Source of the DNA: Pseudomonadota bacterium
GTDB lineage: Bacteria; Pseudomonadota; Alphaproteobacteria; Caulobacterales; Caulobacteraceae
Assembly: GCA_023386645.1 (NCBI GenBank)
Contig: JAEWJI010000011.1
Location: 50,874 to 114,873, forward strand
DNA: 64,000 nt
Direction: 5' to 3'
The position numbers and the translations under genes were made by a program. Positions 1 through 8,638 of the stretch are shown in pieces (the stretch's first letter is position 1; every line of letters begins with the position of its first letter). The notes below the pieces were generated by a model, which saw nothing but the letters and a program-made list of their open reading frames with translations, was not told the origin of the DNA and searched no databases.

Positions 1-1362
1 ATCGCCCGCGGGGAAATTGCAGATCAGGCTGGCGACCGGCACGGCGCGGCCCTCGATCCCGGTGCGGATAATCGACACGCGCGCATGGTTGAACTTGCCC
101 TCGCGCGGGTGGTTGTCGAGGTAGAACTGCCCGATCAGCTCCCCGTTCTCGTACATCTCGAAGGCCTGGACGCCATCGGCCCAGACCTCGGTTTCCCAGG
201 GGCGGATCTCGACGCCGAACAGATCCTCGGTCAGCTGGAAGATGCCGTCCCGGACGTTGTTGTAGGCGAAGTACTGACGCACCTCTTGAGGATCGACGTC
301 ATAGACCTCCTTGCGCAGCAGTTGCTCCGCGTGGACGGCGCTCCACGGAGGCACGCCCTCGACCGCCGGATCGTCTCGTCGCAGGCGCTCGCTCATCAGC
401 TCCAGATCGCGGCGGCCTGAAGCCTCGGCCGAGCGGCTCAGGCCGTCGATGAAGGCCCAGGCCTTCTCGGGGGTGTTCACCATTCGGGTCGAGAGGTCGA
501 CGTGTGCGAAGGAGGGCCGGCCCAGGGTCTGGGCCAGCGCGTGGCGCGCGCGGACGATGCGGCCGAGCGCCTCGTCGTTTTCAGGCCAGGCGCGGTTGAG
601 GTTCATCTCGAACAGGCGGCGACGCAGGTCGGCGTTGTTCGAGTAGGTCATGACCGGGATCAGGTCGGGATAGTCCGTGGAGATCTCCACCATCCCGTCA
701 TCGCCGACCGGGTGGGCCGCCAGCCAGTCGACGGGGACGCCTTCCAGTTCGGCGGGCGATGCCTTCAGGGTGCGGCGGCCGTTCGCGATGTTCTGCTCGA
801 ACGCGAGGGACGCGGCGGTGATCTCCCGCTGAAGCTCCAGGATGCGGCGGCGGGTGGCTTCGTCCCGGTCGGTGCCGGCCAGTTCCGCGTCTCGGATGGC
901 GCGGGCCAGCAGATGCCTCTGCTGAGAGTCGCCGTTGGCGGGGTCGATGGCCTTCAGCCGGTCGTACAGCGGCCGCGACAGGATGATTTCCGAGACCGCG
1001 TCGTTGGTGCGCTGGGCGCAGGCGCCGGCCGCCTGCCGCACCTCGGCCGCCACCGCCGTGTTCATCACCAGGTCGGCCTGGGTCAGGCCCGAGAACACCA
1101 CCAGATACAGGTCGTCCATGGCCTGGAACGTCGAATCGAACGTCGCCGGTCCGTCCCCGCCTTCGGCCAGCGCCTTCAGCTCCGCCGCCTTGGCCAGATA
1201 GGCGTCGCACGAGGCCTGCACCGCGTCCGGCGTGGTCGCCAGGATCGACGATTGGGCCACGAAGGCGTCGACGGGTCGCGGCGCCAGCGTCTGAGCGGCG
1301 GCCGGCGTGACCAGGGCCGAGGTGGCCAGCAGGGCGGCGAGGCCCGTCGCGATGCGCTTCAT
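1..1362 (-). CDS. M3 family zinc metallopeptidase, N-terminal part (cut by window edge)
   Basis: This is the first ~454 residues of a peptidase that looks like family M3 (thimet oligopeptidase, oligopeptidase A or Dcp group), enzymes that cleave short peptides. The frame runs off the left edge, so the HEXXH zinc site is not visible. The call rests on FYLDNHPREGKFNHAR at about residue 410, a motif typical of M3 enzymes shortly before the zinc site, and on a long helical N-terminal half. The protein starts MKRIATGLAALL and has a Sec signal peptide ending in TPAAAQ near residue 24, so it should be periplasmic or surface exposed. The start ATG at 1362 is preceded by a GGGAGGGATTGAGAC stretch that holds a Shine-Dalgarno-like GGAGGG. 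It is transcribed away from glnA's downstream region, with 331 bp between them. Confidence 0.8.
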   Translation of the reverse strand, partial: MKRIATGLAALLATSALVTPAAAQTLAPRPVDAFVAQSSILATTPDAVQASCDAYLAKAAELKALAEGGDGPATFDSTFQAMDDLYLVVFSGLTQADLVMNTAVAAEVRQAAGACAQRTNDAVSEIILSRPLYDRLKAIDPANGDSQQRHLLARAIRDAELAGTDRDEATRRRILELQREITAASLAFEQNIANGRRTLKASPAELEGVPVDWLAAHPVGDDGMVEISTDYPDLIPVMTYSNNADLRRRLFEMNLNRAWPENDEALGRIVRARHALAQTLGRPSFAHVDLSTRMVNTPEKAWAFIDGLSRSAEASGRRDLELMSERLRRDDPAVEGVPPWSAVHAEQLLRKEVYDVDPQEVRQYFAYNNVRDGIFQLTEDLFGVEIRPWETEVWADGVQAFEMYENGELIGQFYLDNHPREGKFNHARVSIIRTGIEGRAVPVASLICNFPAGD

Positions 1363-1641
1363 GTCTCAATCCCTCCCAGGGGCGCGGCCCTCAGCGCCCT
1401 CACGCCCGACCGCCACGGCGGACGAGCCCCGCGCAAGGTCCAGGGAAAGCCGGGTCCCGTCAAGCGCGAGCGCCTAGGAATAAATTGCTAGACACCTCTT
1501 GCAGGACCTTCGCCCTGCGGCCATCTCGCGCCTGGGTCTTTGACAACTCAGGATGCTCGACCAGAAGCGACCGCCGGTCCGATCCGGACTCTCCGGACTC
1601 TAGTTCTAGTCCGGCCCTCGAAGAGCCCAGGCCGGCGCAAG

Positions 1642-1670
1642 AAAAAGGCGCGGACCTCTCAATCCGCGCC
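1642..1670 (-). terminator. Rho-independent terminator downstream of glnA
   Basis: Read on the minus strand, an 8-bp perfect stem (GGCGCGGA / TCCGCGCC) with an 8-nt loop is followed by TTTTT at 1646-1642. It starts 24 bp after the glnA stop codon. The rest of the 1363-1693 gap shows no gene. It holds an unpaired AT-richer patch near 1480 and an imperfect repeat of CCGGACTCT near 1585-1602. Confidence 0.8.
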
Positions 1671-1693
1671 TTCCCTGTCAGGACGGAAACCGC

Positions 1694-3100
1694 CTAGCAG
1701 CTGTAATACATGTCGAATTCCACCGGGTGCGGGTGGAGTTGGAGGCGCATGACCTCCTCCATTTTCAGCTCGATGTAGCTGTCGATGAAGTCGTCATCCA
1801 TGACACCACCCTTCTTGAGGAAGGCCCGGTCCTTATCGAGACTTTCGAGCGCCTCCCTCAGCGAACCGCAGACCTCCGGGATGTTCCCCCGCTCTTCCGG
1901 CGGCAGGTCGTAGAGGTTCTTGTCGGCGGCCGGGCCCGGATCGATGCGGTTCTCGATGCCGTCCAGGCCCGCCATCAGCAGGGCCACGAAGGTCAGATAG
2001 GGATTGCCCATCGGGTCGGGGAAGCGCGCCTCGATCCGCTTGGCCTTGGGGCTGGTCACGTGCGGGATGCGGATGGACGCCGACCGGTTGCGCGCCGAAT
2101 AGGCCAGCTTCACCGGGGCCTCGTAGCCCGGCACCAGTCGCTTGTAGGAGTTGGTGGTCGAGTTGGCGAAGGCGTTGATCGCCTTGGCGTGCTTGATGAT
2201 CCCGCCGATGTACCACAGGCACATGTCCGACAGGCCGGCGTACTTGTCCCCGGCGAACAGGGGCTTGCCGTTGTTCCAGATCGACTGGTGCACGTGCATG
2301 CCCGAGCCGTTGTCCGCGAACATCGGCTTGGCCATGAAGGTCGCCGACTTGCCGTAGGCCGCCGCCACATTGTGGATGACGTACTTATACAGCTGCAGCC
2401 GGTCGGCCATGGTCAGCAGGTCCGAAAACTTCAGCCCCAGTTCGTGCTGGGCCGGCGCCACCTCGTGGTGATGCTTCTCGGGCTCGAGCCCCAGGTCCTT
2501 CATGACCGACAGCATCTCGCCGCGCAGGTCCTGAGCCGAATCGACCGGATTGACCGGGAAATAGCCGCCCTTGGGCCCCGGGCGATGGCCCATGTTGCCC
2601 TCGGAATACTCCGCGCCCGTATTGGCCGGAAGCTCGATCGAATCGAAGGCGTAGCCGGTCTCGTGCGCCGCCGTGCTCCAGCGCACGTCGTCGAAGATGA
2701 AGAACTCGGCTTCCGGCCCGAAATAAACGGAGTCCCCGACCCCCGAGGACTGCACATAGGCCAGCGCCTTCTTGGCCATCGAGCGGCTGTCGCGGTTGTA
2801 GGGTTCGTTGGTGTCCGGGTTCAGCACGTCGCAGAACAGGAACATCGTCGTCTGCTGGTAAAAGGGATCGATGTAGGCCGTCGACAGATCCGGCTTTAGC
2901 AGCATGTCCGACTCGTTGATCGCCTTCCATCCGGCGATGGAGGAACCGTCGAACATGGTCCCCTCCTCCAGGAAGTCCTCGTCCACCAGGTCGATGTCGA
3001 AGGTGACGTGCTGGAGCCGTCCGCGCGTGTCGGTGAAGCGGAGGTCGACGTAGCGAACCTCCTTGTCCTTGATGTCCTTGAGGATCTTCGAAGCGCTCAT
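1694..3100 (-). CDS. glnA: glutamine synthetase, type I
   Basis: Makes glutamine from glutamate, ammonia and ATP as a cytoplasmic dodecamer; it is the entry point of nitrogen assimilation. At 468 residues it has the usual GSI length. Visible family features are the beta-grasp start (MSASKILKDIKDKEVRYV), the MFDGSSIAGW loop, the metal/ATP-site stretch with EFFIFDD, the HHEVAPAQHE motif, the ANSTTNSYKRLVPGYEAP segment, and NLYDLPPEE near the C-terminus, whose Tyr is the expected adenylylation site. The frame stays open far upstream across glnB in an antisense-like reading. I chose the ATG at 3100 because glutamine synthetase homology begins exactly there. It follows glnB on the same strand with about 70 bp and a hairpin terminator between them. 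Confidence 0.97.
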   Translation of the reverse strand: MSASKILKDIKDKEVRYVDLRFTDTRGRLQHVTFDIDLVDEDFLEEGTMFDGSSIAGWKAINESDMLLKPDLSTAYIDPFYQQTTMFLFCDVLNPDTNEPYNRDSRSMAKKALAYVQSSGVGDSVYFGPEAEFFIFDDVRWSTAAHETGYAFDSIELPANTGAEYSEGNMGHRPGPKGGYFPVNPVDSAQDLRGEMLSVMKDLGLEPEKHHHEVAPAQHELGLKFSDLLTMADRLQLYKYVIHNVAAAYGKSATFMAKPMFADNGSGMHVHQSIWNNGKPLFAGDKYAGLSDMCLWYIGGIIKHAKAINAFANSTTNSYKRLVPGYEAPVKLAYSARNRSASIRIPHVTSPKAKRIEARFPDPMGNPYLTFVALLMAGLDGIENRIDPGPAADKNLYDLPPEERGNIPEVCGSLREALESLDKDRAFLKKGGVMDDDFIDSYIELKMEEVMRLQLHPHPVEFDMYYSC

Positions 3101-3142
3101 TGAGGATGTCCGTTTCTTCTGGGGAGGAAGGTGGTGTGAACG

Positions 3143-3167
3143 AAAAAGCCGCTCCCAAGGGAGCGGC
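3143..3167 (-). terminator. Rho-independent terminator or attenuator between glnB and glnA
   Basis: On the minus strand a perfect 8-bp stem (GCCGCTCC / GGAGCGGC) with a 4-nt loop is followed by TTTTT (3147-3143). It begins 5 bp after the glnB stop and ends about 40 bp before the glnA start. It could therefore set the ratio of glnB to glnA mRNA rather than separate two unrelated units. Confidence 0.75.
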
Positions 3168-3171
3168 GGGT

Positions 3172-3510
3172 TTAGACGGCCTGGGGACCGGTCTCTCCGG
3201 TCCGGATGCGGATGACGTCGAGCACGTCGGAGACGAAGATCTTGCCGTCGCCGATCTTGCCGGTCCGGGCCGAGGTCTGGATCGCCTCGATCACCGCCGG
3301 CGCCAGGTCGTCGGCGACCACGATCTCGAGTTTGATCTTCGGCAGGAAGTCGATGACGTATTCGGCCCCGCGGTACAGTTCCGAATGACCCTTCTGGCGG
3401 CCGTATCCCTTGGCCTCCAGGACGGTCATCCCCTGGACGCCGATGTCCTGAAGCGCCTCTTTGACCTCGTCCAGCTTGAACGGCTTGATGACGGCTTCGA
3501 TCTTCTTCAT
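3172..3510 (-). CDS. glnB: nitrogen regulatory protein P-II
   Basis: Trimeric cytoplasmic signal protein that binds ATP/ADP and 2-oxoglutarate and is uridylylated by GlnD when nitrogen is scarce. It controls glutamine synthetase adenylylation and NtrB. The 112-residue length is standard. The T-loop carries Tyr51 in HSELYRGAEYVIDF, the normal uridylylation target, and the B-loop KTGKIGDGKIFV variant (here RTGKIGDGKIFV) and the C-loop RIRTGETG are intact. The start MKKIEAVIKPFKLDEV is the canonical P-II N-terminus, so the in-frame upstream extension was rejected. Placement directly upstream of glnA matches the glnBA order of many alphaproteobacteria. Confidence 0.97.
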   Translation of the reverse strand: MKKIEAVIKPFKLDEVKEALQDIGVQGMTVLEAKGYGRQKGHSELYRGAEYVIDFLPKIKLEIVVADDLAPAVIEAIQTSARTGKIGDGKIFVSDVLDVIRIRTGETGPQAV

Positions 3511-3616
3511 GGCGTGTCCCGAGGCGGCGCGGGTGCGATCCTGCGCTCGGGGGTGCAGGTGACATTGCATCGCAGCATAAGGCAAGCGGACATTTGCGAA
3601 AATCCGAGGCCGGACG

Positions 3617-4444
3617 ATGATCGAGACGAATGATCCCCGACTGTGGCGCGATCGCCTGCCATTGCTGCAGCCGGACACGCACAAGCATCAGCGCGGACGG
3701 CTGGGCGTGGTCGCCGGCGCGGCGACCCGAACCGGCGCGGCGCGGCTCGCGGCTCGTGCCGGGCTCAGGATCGGGGCCGGGATCGTCCGCATCCTCTGCC
3801 CGCCCGACGCCACCCCGATCATCGCCCCGACGATCGAGGCCATCATGCTTTTCGAGTACGGCGGTCCCGAAACCCTGGCGCGGCTGGCCGAGCCGCTGGA
3901 CGCGGTGGTGATCGGTCCGGGCGCCGGCCTGGACGAGGGCACGGTCCGGAACCTGGAAGCCCTGGCCGGCACCGGGGCGGTCATGGTCGTCGACGCCGAC
4001 GCGCTGACCCTGTTCCGCGACCGGCAGGACGAGCTGTGGGCCCACCTGGATCGCGACGACGTCCTGACGCCCCACGAAGGGGAGTTCGAACGCCTGTTCC
4101 CGGGCCTGCTGGCCGAAGGTCGCGAGACGGCGGCGCGGACGGCCGCGGAACGGGCGGGCGCCGTCGTGGTCCTGAAGGGAAACCGCACCCTGATCGCGGC
4201 CCCGGACGGCCGAATGCGGATCAACGAGAACGGCACACCGCTCCTCGCCACCGCCGGATCCGGCGACGTCCTGGCGGGCATGGTCGGTGGGCTGGTGGCC
4301 CAGCGCATGGACAGCTTCGAGGCGGCCTCGGCCGCCGTGTGGATGCACGCGGACGCCGCCCGCCGCTTCGGCCCCGGCCTGATCGCCGAGGATCTGCACG
4401 CGGGCCTGCCCGCTACGCTTCGACACCTGCTGGATCAGGACTGA
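3617..4444 (+). CDS. nnrD: ADP/ATP-dependent NAD(P)H-hydrate dehydratase
   Basis: Repairs damaged hydrated NAD(P)H (NAD(P)HX) by dehydration at the expense of ADP or ATP. It is a ribokinase-fold enzyme of the YjeF C-terminal/CARKD family. Supporting motifs are the glycine-rich HQRGRLGVVAGAATRTGAARL start, VIGPGAGLD, VVDADAL, LTPHEGEFERLFPG and the ATP-site NGTPLLATAGSGDVLAGMV. The 275-residue length fits the stand-alone dehydratase without the N-terminal epimerase domain, so an NnrE partner must lie elsewhere. The ATG at 3617 leaves 106 bp to the divergent glnB start. Its last 32 bp overlap the 3' end of the convergent sulfotransferase-like gene. Confidence 0.9.
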   Translation: MIETNDPRLWRDRLPLLQPDTHKHQRGRLGVVAGAATRTGAARLAARAGLRIGAGIVRILCPPDATPIIAPTIEAIMLFEYGGPETLARLAEPLDAVVIGPGAGLDEGTVRNLEALAGTGAVMVVDADALTLFRDRQDELWAHLDRDDVLTPHEGEFERLFPGLLAEGRETAARTAAERAGAVVVLKGNRTLIAAPDGRMRINENGTPLLATAGSGDVLAGMVGGLVAQRMDSFEAASAAVWMHADAARRFGPGLIAEDLHAGLPATLRHLLDQD

Positions 4445-5456
4445 GGAACACCGCCTCGACCGCTTCCGACAAGGCTTCTGGATAGATGTCCCGGCCGTCC
4501 GCCAACACACGCCGGAGGACGGGCAGAATCCTCGCCCGGCAATGCACGGGTATGACCTCGATGCCGGGCCGAAACTCACGCCGGGCGACGGAGGACGGCG
4601 TGCGCCCGACGCCCACCGGCGCGCGCGTCCAGCCCTCCAGAGCGGCCTCTATCCGAGCCATACGCGCATCGCCCTCGGCGATCTGATCTTCCGTCAGGTA
4701 GGCGCCGCGCGCTTCGGTCAGGCCCTCATCGGCCAGGGCTCGGATCACCGCGTCCCGGAATCGGGTGTTGAGGGGCGCCTCGATCGCGGGCGACGTCGGC
4801 GCGATGGGACCTGAGGCGGCGCGGGTGAAGATCGCCCGCAGGACCTCGACGGCCCTCCAGCCAGGATCCACGTTGCTGCGGGTCGCCAGAGGCTCGAGAT
4901 GGCCGATGTCCACGCCCGCCAGGCCCGCGATCTCGATCGCCAGGGCTTCGCCAGTCCGGTCCGAGACCACGAGGTTCCCAGCGCCCCAGGTTTTCGACCA
5001 GCCTTGAAGTTCACCTATGACCCGATCCGCGAAAGCGTCGAGCTCAGCTTCGAAATAGGCGTCGAAGTCGAGGCCGTTCCGTCCCGACTTCGACGTCTGG
5101 GTGTATCGCGAGACTTGCCATTCAGGATACCGCCGCAGGCTGGCGACGACCCGAACCGGGACACCGTCCATCGCGTCCCTGAGAGCCCACAGCGCGGCCT
5201 CGCTCAGGCCCGAAAGCCGCTCGCTGCTGACCACCACCGCCGGCTGCGACCGGGCGAGAGCCAGCACCGCAGTCCAGTCGCCCAGGTGAAAACGCCCATC
5301 GGGTTGGCGCTCCGCCAGGCGGTGATGCGCCCCGCCTTGTCGCGCCGCCGACGGGTAGTACAGGCCAGAGGCGGCCAGACGCTCGGCATTCAACGCCAGT
5401 AGGTCCTGCAGGGACGTGGTGCCGGTTTTTGCAAAGCCGATGTGGATCACTAGCAT
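4413..5456 (-). CDS. sulfotransferase-like (PAPS-binding P-loop) protein
   Basis: The N-terminus MLVIHIGFAKTGTTSLQDLL contains the 5'-phosphosulfate-binding P-loop seen in sulfotransferase-family proteins, which move sulfate from PAPS to sugars, lipids or other acceptors. A second region, VRVVASLRRYPEWQVSRYTQ, resembles the 3'-phosphate-binding segment with an Arg and Ser in the expected context. The acceptor cannot be predicted. I set the start at 5456 because an AGGAG lies 6 nt upstream, giving 347 residues; an ATG 17 codons upstream lacks such a site. It is convergent with nnrD (32-bp overlap). No polysaccharide genes lie beside it, although an O-antigen ligase is encoded 35 kb away. Confidence 0.7.
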   Translation of the reverse strand: MLVIHIGFAKTGTTSLQDLLALNAERLAASGLYYPSAARQGGAHHRLAERQPDGRFHLGDWTAVLALARSQPAVVVSSERLSGLSEAALWALRDAMDGVPVRVVASLRRYPEWQVSRYTQTSKSGRNGLDFDAYFEAELDAFADRVIGELQGWSKTWGAGNLVVSDRTGEALAIEIAGLAGVDIGHLEPLATRSNVDPGWRAVEVLRAIFTRAASGPIAPTSPAIEAPLNTRFRDAVIRALADEGLTEARGAYLTEDQIAEGDARMARIEAALEGWTRAPVGVGRTPSSVARREFRPGIEVIPVHCRARILPVLRRVLADGRDIYPEALSEAVEAVFLSPDPAGVEA

Positions 5457-5584
5457 CCGTCGCTCCTGCCCAACTCTGGGTGCGGCGCCAAGCGATGCGT
5501 CTGACAAGCGTACGACGGCGGCCGATCGCAGCCGGAGGCAATCCGGGTCTGGCTCTGAACTTCGACGCGGACTAAGGGCGGCGC

Positions 5585-6037
<453 letters not shown>

Positions 6038-6055
6038 AAGCCGCCCAGGACGAGA

Positions 6056-6514
6056 TCAGGCTGTCCGAACCCGCAACGTTGGCCCCGCGACGGCGGCGAC
6101 GACGACGCTTTGCCCCACCGGTGGCGCATCCCCCTCGATCTCTGCGGCCCATTCTGCGCCGGAGACGAAGACCCTGCCGCGGCCGTCCACGAATGGCGCG
6201 ACCACCCGGGCGCGCTGGCCGACCAGCCGCAGGTCGCGGTCGTTGATATCGGGCTGATCGGCCGGATTGACCCGCTGGATCAGACGGCGCGACAGCAGGG
6301 TGGCGGCGACGGTCAGGGCCGCGAACAGCGCGACCTCTCCACCGACGCCAAGACGGAGGCCCAGTGCGGTCGCAACAGCCACCACGCCCGCCGCCACCGC
6401 CGGCCACAGCAGCCATTCGGTGGAAAGGGCGGCCTCGATGGCCAGCAGCAGCAGGCCGAGCGCCAGCCATAGCCAGAAAGGCTGGCTGGCGTAGAGGGCG
6501 GTCAGCGTCTCCAT
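6056..6514 (-). CDS. NfeD family membrane protein
   Basis: Small inner-membrane protein of 152 residues. It has three hydrophobic stretches in residues 10-80 (for example WLWLALGLLLLAIEAAL) followed by a soluble OB-fold domain of about 60 residues (GQRARVVAPFVDGRGRVFVSGAEWAAEIEG), the arrangement of short NfeD proteins. These partner SPFH/stomatin proteins in membrane-domain organisation or quality control. It starts 3 bp after the stop of the SPFH gene, so the two form an operon and probably a complex. Confidence 0.87.
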   Translation of the reverse strand: METLTALYASQPFWLWLALGLLLLAIEAALSTEWLLWPAVAAGVVAVATALGLRLGVGGEVALFAALTVAATLLSRRLIQRVNPADQPDINDRDLRLVGQRARVVAPFVDGRGRVFVSGAEWAAEIEGDAPPVGQSVVVAAVAGPTLRVRTA

Positions 6515-6517
6515 GGC

Positions 6518-7552
6518 TTACTCCGTGGTCGGAACCGAGCCGCCCCGGGGCCGCGACGGCCGGGCGACCGGCGGCGGGGCCGAGCTGGACGTCACCTGAG
6601 CGGTCCGCCCAGCCTGGCGCTGCTCGGTGCGCGAATGCTGTTGCTCCTTGGCCAGGCCGACAAGCTCGCCCACCCCAGCGATCGTGCCCACCAAAGCGCT
6701 CATTTCCGAAGGGACGATGACAGTCTTCTGCTGCGGACTGCGGGCCAATTCGGCGAAGGCCTCGACGTATTTCTGAGCCACGAAGTAGTTGATGGCGTTG
6801 ACGTCGCCGCGCGCAATAGCCTCCGACACCATGGCGGTGGCGCGGGCCTCGGCCTCAGCCTCGCGCTCACGGGCCTCGGCGTCGCGGAAGGCGGCTTCCT
6901 TTCGGCCCTCGGCCTCCAGGATGGCGGCCTGTTTGGCGCCCTCCGCGCGGGCGATCGCGGCCTGTTTCTCGCCGTCGGCTTCGGTGATGACCGCTCGACG
7001 TTCACGCTCGGCCTTCATCTGGCGCGCCATGGCGTTGGTGATGTCGGCTGGCGGCGTGAGGTCCTTGATCTCGATCCGGTTGGCCTTGACGCCCCACGGC
7101 TCCGTGGCGGCGTCAATCACCTGCAGCAGGCGGGTGTTGATGCTGTCGCGCTGACTCAGCACCTCGTCCAATTCCATGGAGCCGACCACGGTCCGGAGGT
7201 TGGTCATACAGAGCTGGGCGATCGCGTACTGTAGATCATCGACCCGATAGGCGGCGGCTGCAGCGTTCATCACCTGGATGAAGACGATGCCGTCAACCTT
7301 CACCATCGCGTTGTCGCGGGTGATGACCTCCTGCTGGGGCACGTCCAGAACCTGCTCCATCATATTCATTCGCCGCCCGACGCGTTCGACGAACGGGGTC
7401 AGCAGGTGAATGCCGGGCGACAGGGTCTTGGTGTACTTGCCGAAGCGTTCGACCGTGAACTCGCGCCCCTGCGGCACGATCTTGACCACGCTGAACAGCA
7501 GGACGATCGCCAGGACCAGTAGGGCGACCGCGAAAAGATTTGTGAATTCCAT
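6518..7552 (-). CDS. qmcA: SPFH/stomatin-like membrane protein (QmcA type)
   Basis: One N-terminal transmembrane segment (about residues 5-24, FAVALLVLAIVLLFSVVKI) leads into an SPFH domain (VPQGREFTVERFGKYTKTLSPGIHLLTPFVERV). A long helical coiled-coil rich in Ala, Glu and Arg follows at about residues 180-250, then a disordered Pro/Ser tail. This is the architecture of QmcA/stomatin, ring-forming proteins associated with FtsH protease and membrane microdomains. The 344-residue length is slightly longer than usual because of the tail. It is the first gene of a two-gene operon with the NfeD partner. The ATG at 7552 sits 6 nt after a GAGGAAGCGT-type site. Confidence 0.9.
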   Translation of the reverse strand: MEFTNLFAVALLVLAIVLLFSVVKIVPQGREFTVERFGKYTKTLSPGIHLLTPFVERVGRRMNMMEQVLDVPQQEVITRDNAMVKVDGIVFIQVMNAAAAAYRVDDLQYAIAQLCMTNLRTVVGSMELDEVLSQRDSINTRLLQVIDAATEPWGVKANRIEIKDLTPPADITNAMARQMKAERERRAVITEADGEKQAAIARAEGAKQAAILEAEGRKEAAFRDAEAREREAEAEARATAMVSEAIARGDVNAINYFVAQKYVEAFAELARSPQQKTVIVPSEMSALVGTIAGVGELVGLAKEQQHSRTEQRQAGRTAQVTSSSAPPPVARPSRPRGGSVPTTE

Positions 7553-7625
7553 GACGCTTCCTCGTTCAGGCGAGGATAGCGCCAGGGGTCCGCAAGCGCC
7601 AACTCATCCCGACATTGGATACGAA

Positions 7626-7650
7626 AACGGCGGCCCTAGAGGCCGCCGTT
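7626..7650 (-). terminator. Hairpin terminator after the small secreted-protein gene
   Basis: A perfect 10-bp stem (AACGGCGGCC / GGCCGCCGTT) with a 5-nt loop lies 29 bp after the stop of the 7679-8062 gene. On the minus strand it ends in GTTTTCG. It separates that gene from qmcA. Confidence 0.7.
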
Positions 7651-7678
7651 CCCTGGAAATCGAAGCGGGACGGGAGAA

Positions 7679-8062
7679 TCACTCCTCCTCTTCGTCGCCC
7701 TCTTCCTCGTCGCCTTCTTCCCCGTCGTCGTCCTCGTCGACGATGGTGAACTCCTCGCCGTCCAGAGCGCAAAGATCGATATCATCGTCCTGCTGGGTGT
7801 CACCGTCGTCATAGACGGCCTGGATGTCCCAGTTGCAGGATTCCGGATCGACCGAAATCGTGACGGAATCGCCTGGGCCGACTTCCTCGTCGAGGATGTT
7901 GGCTTCCCACTCCTCAGCGCCGGGTTCCGAGATATTGATCTCGGTCAGGGTCGAAGAGGACTCGTTGTTGACGGTGAACTCGGCGTGCTCCTGCGCCAGG
8001 GCCGGCGCCCCGCACAGGGCGGCGACGGACACGGCGGCAAGCGCCAGCGAACGGATGGTCAT
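7679..8062 (-). CDS. small secreted protein with a poly-acidic C-terminus
   Basis: Function unknown. Signal peptide at residues 1-24 (MTIRSLALAAVSVAALCG... ending PALAQ), then a compact domain of about 75 residues with a W at EEWEANIL, an acidic loop and two Cys (ESCNWD, DLCALD). It ends in a tail of nearly only Asp, Glu and Gly (about residues 105-127). The domain is paralogous to the lipoprotein at 31653-32084. Both follow the pattern N-x-S/T ... L-x-x-x-x-I-S-P/E ... W-x-x-x-I-L ... P-G/S-x-x-V/I-x-I/V-S-V/I-D ... C-x-x-D, and a second Cys comes about 25 residues later. I placed the start at 8062, where a signal peptide begins and a GGGGGAC site lies upstream. Confidence 0.65.
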   Translation of the reverse strand: MTIRSLALAAVSVAALCGAPALAQEHAEFTVNNESSSTLTEINISEPGAEEWEANILDEEVGPGDSVTISVDPESCNWDIQAVYDDGDTQQDDDIDLCALDGEEFTIVDEDDDGEEGDEEEGDEEEE

Positions 8063-8152
8063 TTTAGGTCGTCCCCCGAGTGCCGGCGCGCGGCCGGCGA
8101 ATCCACCGGACAAGCTCCGGCGTTCGACAGTTTGCACGTCGCATACGCCCCG

Positions 8153-8602
8153 TCACCTTAAAAAATCAGCGTTCAGCAACCGACGTGCGCGGTGGATCAC
8201 GCGCACGGTCTCTTGCCAAAGGCCTAGACCGTCCAGCGCCGGGGCACGGTGAAAAGCGGCCTCCATGGCGTCGTCCCCGGCCCGGGGTTCGCCGGCGGTC
8301 CAGCGAGCGACGTAGTCGATCAACACAAAGTGTCGTCCGTCGTCGTGAAAAATGCCGTCGACCACATCCACCAGGGCGACGATCTCCGCCTCGACCCCCG
8401 TCTCCTCCCGCAGTTCCCGCATGGCGGCATCCACCACGCGCTCGCCCGGCTCAATGCGACCTCCCGGCAAGCTCCACTCGCCCAGCCTGGGTGGCCGCCC
8501 GCGCCGGATGAGCAGGACCTCGTCTTGCCGCAGGCAGACCACCCCCACGGCCGGGATAGGACCCGACAGCCTGCGCGGAGTTGCATTTTCAGTAAGCTTC
8601 AT
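8153..8602 (-). CDS. NUDIX hydrolase
   Basis: Hydrolyses a nucleoside diphosphate linked to another group; the substrate is not predictable. The full Nudix box is visible as G-GRIEPGE-RVVDAAM-RELREETGV (residues about 55-77), with the VGVVCLRQDEVLLIRRGRPPRLGEWSLPGG strand before it, as in ADP-ribose pyrophosphatase-like or MutT-like members. The length is 149 residues from the ATG at 8602. A longer open frame extends upstream through the divergent 8639 gene but has no homology. Only 36 bp separate this start from that of the divergent exosortase-substrate gene, so their promoters must overlap. Confidence 0.88.
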   Translation of the reverse strand: MKLTENATPRRLSGPIPAVGVVCLRQDEVLLIRRGRPPRLGEWSLPGGRIEPGERVVDAAMRELREETGVEAEIVALVDVVDGIFHDDGRHFVLIDYVARWTAGEPRAGDDAMEAAFHRAPALDGLGLWQETVRVIHRARRLLNADFLR

Positions 8603-8638
8603 TTCTAAACCCCGCAGTTTATTTTTTGGGGGTCTATC

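Noticed and set aside
1694..4579. A single 961-codon minus-strand reading frame covering glnA, glnB and nnrD regions
   Set aside because: Only the last 468 codons are glutamine synthetase. The remainder is antisense to nnrD and out of frame with glnB, and is just the open frame common in GC-rich DNA.
7679..7760. The poly-acidic tail as a frameshift artefact
   Set aside because: Codon use (GAC/GAG/GAA) is normal for this genome, the frame ends in a proper stop, and a terminator follows, so the tail is accepted as real.
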